This document shows, one piece after another, positions 59,583 to 64,000 of a DNA stretch of 64,000 nucleotides. Below the pieces are notes generated by a model. The model did not search any database, was not told the DNA's origin, and saw nothing but the letters and a program-made list of their open reading frames with translations. The DNA comes from Sulfuricella sp. T08 (GTDB lineage: Bacteria > Pseudomonadota > Gammaproteobacteria > Burkholderiales > Sulfuricellaceae). Position 1 is the first letter of the stretch, and each line of letters opens with the position of its first letter. The stretch lies in the NCBI RefSeq assembly GCF_000971475.1, contig NZ_DF967528.1, forward strand, positions 62,001 through 126,000. Reading direction: 5' to 3'. Made by a program: the position numbers and the translations under genes.

Positions 59583-59701
59583 GATCCGCCTAACTTATAC
59601 GTTGGTAGCCGGAAAATACGACCAAGCTCAGCCTGAAACGGATGCGGCGATAGACAGACCACCAGACGTAAAGCATCAATTGATACATAGGAGAAACGAG
59701 C

Positions 59702-60088
59702 ATGCGGATAGCCAAAGAGGACGTGGACGTCAAGATGGAGATCCCGGGTGCCGTGATCCGTCAGCGAACGGATTTCGGCGACGCAACTGGACTAGGCAAG
59801 ATCAGCTGCGAGTACTTCAGCCTCTCGGCGGGCGTTGATACCACCCCGCTGTTCCAGGGACTGGAAGGCGATTTGTGCCAGTGCCCCCACTGGGGCTTCG
59901 TCTTGCGCGGCCAACTCACCACAACCGACGCGGACGGCGCGCAGGAGACGGCCAACGCGAATGATCTGTTTTACTGGCCACCCGGGCACAACGTAAAGGT
60001 CGACGTAGACGCGGAGATCGTCATGTTCAGCCCTCAGCGCGAGCACAGCCATGTCATCAACCACATGATCGAGAAGGTGAAAAGTTAA
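59702..60088 (+). CDS. Cupin-like protein
   Basis: A 128-residue predicted small beta-barrel. A cupin-type motif reads CPHWGFVLRGQLTTTDADG and WPPGHNVKV; the metal His set is incomplete (His63, His95). Possible small-molecule binding or isomerase; function unknown. AGGAGA lies before the ATG. Confidence 0.7.
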   Translation: MRIAKEDVDVKMEIPGAVIRQRTDFGDATGLGKISCEYFSLSAGVDTTPLFQGLEGDLCQCPHWGFVLRGQLTTTDADGAQETANANDLFYWPPGHNVKVDVDAEIVMFSPQREHSHVINHMIEKVKS

Positions 60089-60102
60089 GTCCGGTACCGG
60101 GA

Positions 60103-60203
60103 GTTGGGCGCGGCGCTCTCAGTCATCGAGTAAGGTCGCCAACGCGATGCCAAATAGCGCCGCCCAACCAGGTACTCAAGCCGACTGTCCCGCCTTCGGC
60201 GGG
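60103..60203. repeat. Inverted repeat and hairpin after the cupin gene
   Basis: GTTGGGCGCGGCGCT (60103-60117) pairs with AGCGCCGCCCAAC (60156-60168) apart from a two-base bulge. A second hairpin CCCGCC-TTC-GGCGGG lies at 60189-60203. Together they fill the 290-base gap ahead of the symporter fragment; TATAAT at 60340-60345 is a possible -10 for that fragment. Confidence 0.6.
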
Positions 60204-60378
60204 GCAGCAGCTTAGCTTGAGGGTTGAGGGTGTAGAAAACTCTTTCCGATGACCATCCTCTGAAATATCTACATTAAATCGTATTAAATCAGTTCCTGTT
60301 TCCATGCCTGAAACCGGCCTGCTTTTTTAACCTTTTTGCTATAATTTCCCAACTCCACTAACCGGCTAGCGTTCGATC

Positions 60379-60636
60379 ATGTTGATCTGGTTCGTCATCA
60401 TCTATCTGCTGGTCTCCATCGGCATCGGTCTCTACGCCGCCACCCGCGTCCACAACACCAGGGATTACGCCGTCGCAGGCCGTAGCCTGCCACTTTACAT
60501 CGTTACGGCAACGGTTTTTTCCACCTGGTTTGGCTCTGAAACGGTACTGGGTATCCCCGCCACCTTCCTCAAGGAGGGCATGAAAGGCATCGTTGCCAAC
60601 CCCTCTGGATCAAAGATTTCTCTTGTTTGGGCTTAA
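60379..60636 (+). pseudogene. N-terminal fragment of a sodium:solute symporter gene
   Basis: 85 codons that match the start of the SSS (PutP-like) family: first helix (MLIWFVIIYLLVSIGIGLYAA), TRDYAVAGRSLPLYIV, and TWFGSETVLGIPATFLKEG. The family is normally 450-500 residues. The frame ends at TAA 60634-60636 soon after a stretch that still resembles the family (NPSGSKISLV), and the next gene follows 33 bases later, so the rest is lost. Transport is not possible. Confidence 0.85.
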
Positions 60637-60669
60637 AACCCCCTCACAAAATCCTATTTTGGAGGCTCC

Positions 60670-62043
60670 GTGTCAGAAAATAAAGGTTTAGCAAAGGGAT
60701 CGCTCGGTGCCTTCGAATCAGCAGTCATGGGCATTGCTGGCACTGCGCCAGCGTTTAGCGTAGCGGTCACGACGGCTGCTATCGTTGCCTCGGTTGGCGT
60801 CCTGTCGGTAGGCAGTATTCTCTACTGTGGACTGATCATGTTTGGCATCATGCTAGCGTTTATCCACCTTAGCAAAATAACCCCTCATGCCGGCGCTGCC
60901 TATGCCTGGGTGGGTCATGTGTTTGGTGAAAAATGGGGCTTCTTTACCGGCTGGGGACTGCTTGTCGCATCAATATTTTTCATGGTTTCGGCAACGATAC
61001 CTGCAGCGACGTCAACCTTGCTTTTGATTGCACCTGATTTGGTCGAGGATACCACCTGGGTTACGCTGACTGCCGCAATCTGGCTGACTTTGGTCACTAT
61101 CGTGGTCACCAAGGGCATCAAACACGCGAGCTATACACAATTGATCCTGACCGGAATGGAAACCGCCGTGATTTTCGCGCTGATTATCGGGGCCTTTATT
61201 CAATATGGAGGCAACCCGGCACATACCCCTTCATTTATCTGGTTTTCCCCATTTTCATTCACGCCGCAGTTATTTGCCACTGGCGCTTTGACGGCAATAT
61301 TCTTTTATTGGGGCTGGGATGTCACAATGAACCTGAGTGAAGAGACCAAGGGTGGCGAGCCGCATCCCGCGAGCAAAGGCGCATTTTGGGCTATGGTGAA
61401 CCTGATTCTATTTTTCATCATCATGATGATTGTGGTATTGATCGTATTGAACGATGAAGAAATTGCCAAAGCCAACACCAATGTGCTTTACGCGATTAGC
61501 GACAAGTTGTTTCCAAAACCGTGGAGTTACCTGGCGGTACTCTCAACCATACTCAGCACGATAGGCACAATTGAGACGCAAATACTCCAATTCAGTCGTA
61601 GCATGTTTGCCATGGCGCGTGACGACATGCTGCATCCTCGCTACGCCAAAGTTCACCCGCAGTGGCAAACGCCTTGGGTCGCGACATTTGTGATTTGGTT
61701 TCTGGGCGTGCTGTTGTTGTTTAGTTCGTCGTATATGCCCTCAGTAAAGAAAATTTTGGAAAGCTCGATCCTCGCAATTGGCTTCCAGATCTGTTTCTAT
61801 ATGGGTTTGGCGGGATTTGCCTGTGCTTGGCACTATCGTGACAAATTGAAGCGAGGTGCATACAACGCCATCTCTTACGTACTTTGGCCTTTGCTTGCGG
61901 CATTGGTTATGGTGTTCATCGCGCTTTACAGTATTCCGACATTTGACACGGTGACAAATGTCATGGGGATCGGCGGCCTTCTGGTCGGCTTTGTGCCTTT
62001 GTTTTTGGGTAGATTACGGCGCGGAAATAGCGCAACGGTGTGA
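60670..62043 (+). CDS. APC-family amino acid/polyamine permease
   Basis: A 457-residue, about 12-helix permease. Family motifs GIAGTAPAFSVAVTTA in helix 1 and FYWGWDVTMNLSEETKGG in helix 6. The start is GTG with GGAGG five bases upstream. It lies just behind a broken symporter gene and just ahead of potA, and its codon use appears more AT-rich than potA/potB, suggesting separate ancestry. Polyamine transport would fit the potAB context but is inference. Confidence 0.88.
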   Translation: MSENKGLAKGSLGAFESAVMGIAGTAPAFSVAVTTAAIVASVGVLSVGSILYCGLIMFGIMLAFIHLSKITPHAGAAYAWVGHVFGEKWGFFTGWGLLVASIFFMVSATIPAATSTLLLIAPDLVEDTTWVTLTAAIWLTLVTIVVTKGIKHASYTQLILTGMETAVIFALIIGAFIQYGGNPAHTPSFIWFSPFSFTPQLFATGALTAIFFYWGWDVTMNLSEETKGGEPHPASKGAFWAMVNLILFFIIMMIVVLIVLNDEEIAKANTNVLYAISDKLFPKPWSYLAVLSTILSTIGTIETQILQFSRSMFAMARDDMLHPRYAKVHPQWQTPWVATFVIWFLGVLLLFSSSYMPSVKKILESSILAIGFQICFYMGLAGFACAWHYRDKLKRGAYNAISYVLWPLLAALVMVFIALYSIPTFDTVTNVMGIGGLLVGFVPLFLGRLRRGNSATV

Positions 62044-62206
62044 TCGGACTACATTAGTTCGTGCAATCTCCGTACCCAGTTGAAGGCGCAGGATGTTCAT
62101 CCGTTGCCGCAGGACAAACGCACCATGTGGGAGAAGCGCCGCACTGTCACTCGTCGGTGCGTAACAAACACTGACTTTCCTCTCTCTTCAAGGAGGGCAT
62201 TAGAAA

Positions 62207-63289
62207 ATGGCGCTCCTGCAAATCGAGAACGTCACCCGCCGCTACGGCGCACTCGCCGCGGTGGAGGATGTCAGTTTCAGCGTCGAGGCGGGCGAGTTCT
62301 TTACCCTGCTCGGCCCTTCCGGCTGCGGAAAGACCACCCTGCTGCGCATGATCGCGGGTTTCGAGGCGCCTGATGCAGGCCGTATCCTGCTCGACGGCAT
62401 CGACCTGGCCGGCACACCCGCGGAGAGACGGCCGGTGCATACCGTATTTCAGAGCTACGCCCTGTTTCCTCACATGACAGTAGCTGAGAACATTGCCTTT
62501 CGCCTGAAAATGGCCGGCAAGGAGCCGCAGACCGTCAAGGTTGGGGTCAAGGAAGCGCTGGCAGAAGTGCACCTGGAGGATAAAGCAGACTGCTTCCCCC
62601 ACGAACTTTCCGGCGGGCAGAAGCAGCGCGTTGCTCTGGCGCGCGGCTTGGTCAACCGGCCCAGGCTGCTCTTGCTGGACGAGCCACTTGGCGCACTCGA
62701 TGCCAAGCTGCGCCAGGAAATGCAAATCGAGCTGATCAAGCTGCAAAAGAACGTCGGCGTGACCTTCGTGTTCGTCACCCATGCCCAACAGGAAGCGCTG
62801 GCGCTATCGCACCGCATTGCAGTAATGCGCGAGGGCCACATCGAGCAGATGGCTGAACCGGCGAAGCTCTACAGCTTTCCCCACAACCGCTTCGTCGCCG
62901 ACTTCATCGGCCATATCAACCTGTTCGAGGTGATTGTGAAGGAGGCAACTACCGGCCATCTGCGCCTCACCGCGTCGGGCCTCGGCGAAATCATCGCGCC
63001 ACCGCCGGATGGCGTCAAGGCCGGTGAATCGGGCTGGTTCGCCATTCGTCCGGAGCAGGTGTGCATCGGTCAGCGCCACGATGTAGAGCTGAAAAACCGC
63101 TTTACCGGCACAGTGTGTGACTACCTGTATATCGGCGATGTGACCACTTACAAGGTGGAACTGGAAAACGGCACCCTGATCGAGGCGTTGATGGCGAATT
63201 CCGAGCCGGGACGGGCGAGGTTCTTCGAGGTTGGCGACGAGGTAACGGTGGCTTGGCGCCACGATGCGGGGCATTTTCTTGATGAATGA
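62207..63289 (+). CDS. potA: Spermidine/putrescine ABC transporter ATP-binding protein PotA
   Basis: A 360-residue ATPase: Walker [11 protein letters not shown]-loop QSYALFPH, signature LSGGQKQR, Walker [14 protein letters not shown]-loop His, then a TOBE domain (about 275-355). The usual VTHDQEEA reads VTHAQQEA, so Asp and Glu beside the H-loop are changed. AAGGAGGG lies eight to ten bases before the ATG. Heads a pot operon that runs out of the window. Confidence 0.93.
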   Translation: MALLQIENVTRRYGALAAVEDVSFSVEAGEFFTLLGPSGCGKTTLLRMIAGFEAPDAGRILLDGIDLAGTPAERRPVHTVFQSYALFPHMTVAENIAFRLKMAGKEPQTVKVGVKEALAEVHLEDKADCFPHELSGGQKQRVALARGLVNRPRLLLLDEPLGALDAKLRQEMQIELIKLQKNVGVTFVFVTHAQQEALALSHRIAVMREGHIEQMAEPAKLYSFPHNRFVADFIGHINLFEVIVKEATTGHLRLTASGLGEIIAPPPDGVKAGESGWFAIRPEQVCIGQRHDVELKNRFTGTVCDYLYIGDVTTYKVELENGTLIEALMANSEPGRARFFEVGDEVTVAWRHDAGHFLDE

Positions 63290-63330
63290 TTGGTCAAAAG
63301 CGGTGAAAGGTTTTAACGGAGCTTGCCAAA

Positions 63331-64000
63331 ATGGATAAGGGAGTTCGTTTGCTGAAATGGCTGACCGGCGGGCCGCCCTTCCTGTTCCTGCTGGCGTTCT
63401 TCGTCGCTCCCAGCCTGATCATGATCGTGGCGTCGTTCCGATTTCCCGGCGAATACGGCGGTCTGGCGCCGCTGATTGCAGACGGCAAGGCCAACCTGAC
63501 GCTGGAAACCTACCGGTTCTTTTTCAGCGACTTCATCTACACCCAGGTCTTCATCAAGTCCTTCGTCATGGCGCTGGCCACTACCCTGATCTGCCTGATC
63601 ATGGCCTACCCGGTGGCGCTGCTGATCGCGCGCAGCAGCAAGAAATTCCGCGACCTGATGGTGCTGCTGGTGGTGCTGCCCTTCGCCAGCAATTTCCTCA
63701 TCCGCGTCTATGCCTGGATGATCATCCTCGGGCCGCAGGCAGCCTTCTCGCGCATGATCAACGGCGCACTCGGCCTATTCGGCTTCGAGCCGGTGGCGCT
63801 GCTGTTTTCGCCGTTCGCGGTGCTGGTCGGCATGGTTTACGTTCACTTGCCATTCATGGTGCTGCCGCTTTACACCAACCTGGAGAAGCACGACCCGGTA
63901 TTGCTCGACGCCGCCCAGGATCTCGGCGCCAATGCCTGGCAGCGCTTCTGGCGGGTGACCTGGCCGCTCTCCCTGCCCGGGGTTTACTCTGGTGCGGCGC
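63331..64000 (+). CDS. potB: Spermidine/putrescine ABC transporter permease PotB, 5' part
   Basis: First 223 codons of an inner-membrane permease, open to the window edge, so it has no stop here. MDKGVRLLKWLTGGPPF start, helices near 17-38, 71-93, 100-125 and 145-170, and the EAA motif DAAQDLGANAWQRFWRVTWPLSLPG that docks PotA. Ribosome site GGAG ten bases upstream, 41 bases after potA. Confidence 0.92.
   Translation, partial: MDKGVRLLKWLTGGPPFLFLLAFFVAPSLIMIVASFRFPGEYGGLAPLIADGKANLTLETYRFFFSDFIYTQVFIKSFVMALATTLICLIMAYPVALLIARSSKKFRDLMVLLVVLPFASNFLIRVYAWMIILGPQAAFSRMINGALGLFGFEPVALLFSPFAVLVGMVYVHLPFMVLPLYTNLEKHDPVLLDAAQDLGANAWQRFWRVTWPLSLPGVYSGAA

Noticed and set aside
59161-59594. Possible integron attC sites around the small gene at 59277 (GCCCAAC, GTTAGGC, GCCTAAC)
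   Set aside because: The seven-base cores are the right shape, but the inner L-box pairing is absent, the second site lacks a GTTRRRY end, and such short words are expected by chance. No integrase is in the window.

Overview
The window reads as a contiguous piece of chromosome from a betaproteobacterium, most likely in or near the Nitrosomonadales/Sulfuricella-Gallionella group. The evidence is gene order and gene content: hfq-hflX-hflK-hflC-DUF2065-hisZ-purA, rpsF-priB-rpsR-rplI-dnaB-alr-radA, and ndk-rlmN-pilW-rodZ-ispG-hisS-yfgM-bamB-der, together with a hopanoid hpnD-hpnE pair and moderately high GC. No species is named, because no database search was possible. No phage, insertion sequence, CRISPR array or rRNA was seen; there is one tRNA (Leu, CAG).

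Layout. 1-2.5 kb: end of a hopanoid (squalene) operon and a YciK-like SDR whose catalytic Tyr is replaced by Phe. 2.5-6.9 kb: a Ser/Thr phosphosignalling module with two paralogous FHA proteins, a PP2C phosphatase, a membrane Hanks-type kinase with a PEGA tail and a TPR lipoprotein. 7-12.4 kb: radA, alr, dnaB and the S6/PriB/S18/L9 operon with a probable S6:S18 autoregulatory leader. 12.4-21.9 kb: rlmB-rnr, tRNA-Leu, and the hfq to purA operon. 22-25.5 kb: a PAS-GAF-GGDEF-EAL protein and an unrecognised 389-residue protein. 25.6-34.9 kb: der to ndk, containing a tandem duplication between rlmN and pilW that creates two small reading frames chained by ATGA overlaps. 35-45.5 kb: SPOR protein, small membrane proteins, AEC carrier, a TRAP transporter (dctPQM), tilS-accA, recJ and an MgtC/SapB-type membrane protein. 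45.6-53 kb: a decayed yihY gene, glycogen phosphorylase, a Met/Gly-rich Spy-like protein with a SHOCT partner, an LpxR-like outer-membrane enzyme, and a diguanylate cyclase. 53-57 kb: prfB with its programmed frameshift, a CZB protein and lysS. 57-62 kb: an accessory stretch with an EamA transporter, three small stand-alone genes, a truncated sodium:solute symporter and an APC permease. 62.2-64 kb: potA and the start of potB, cut by the window edge.

Most of the window is core housekeeping sequence. The parts that stand out are the rlmN/pilW repeat with coupled mini-ORFs, the kinase/phosphatase/FHA module, several structured intergenic repeats, and the patchwork at 57-62 kb. All family assignments were made by reading the protein sequences. 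Statements on function come from the known families unless marked as inference.
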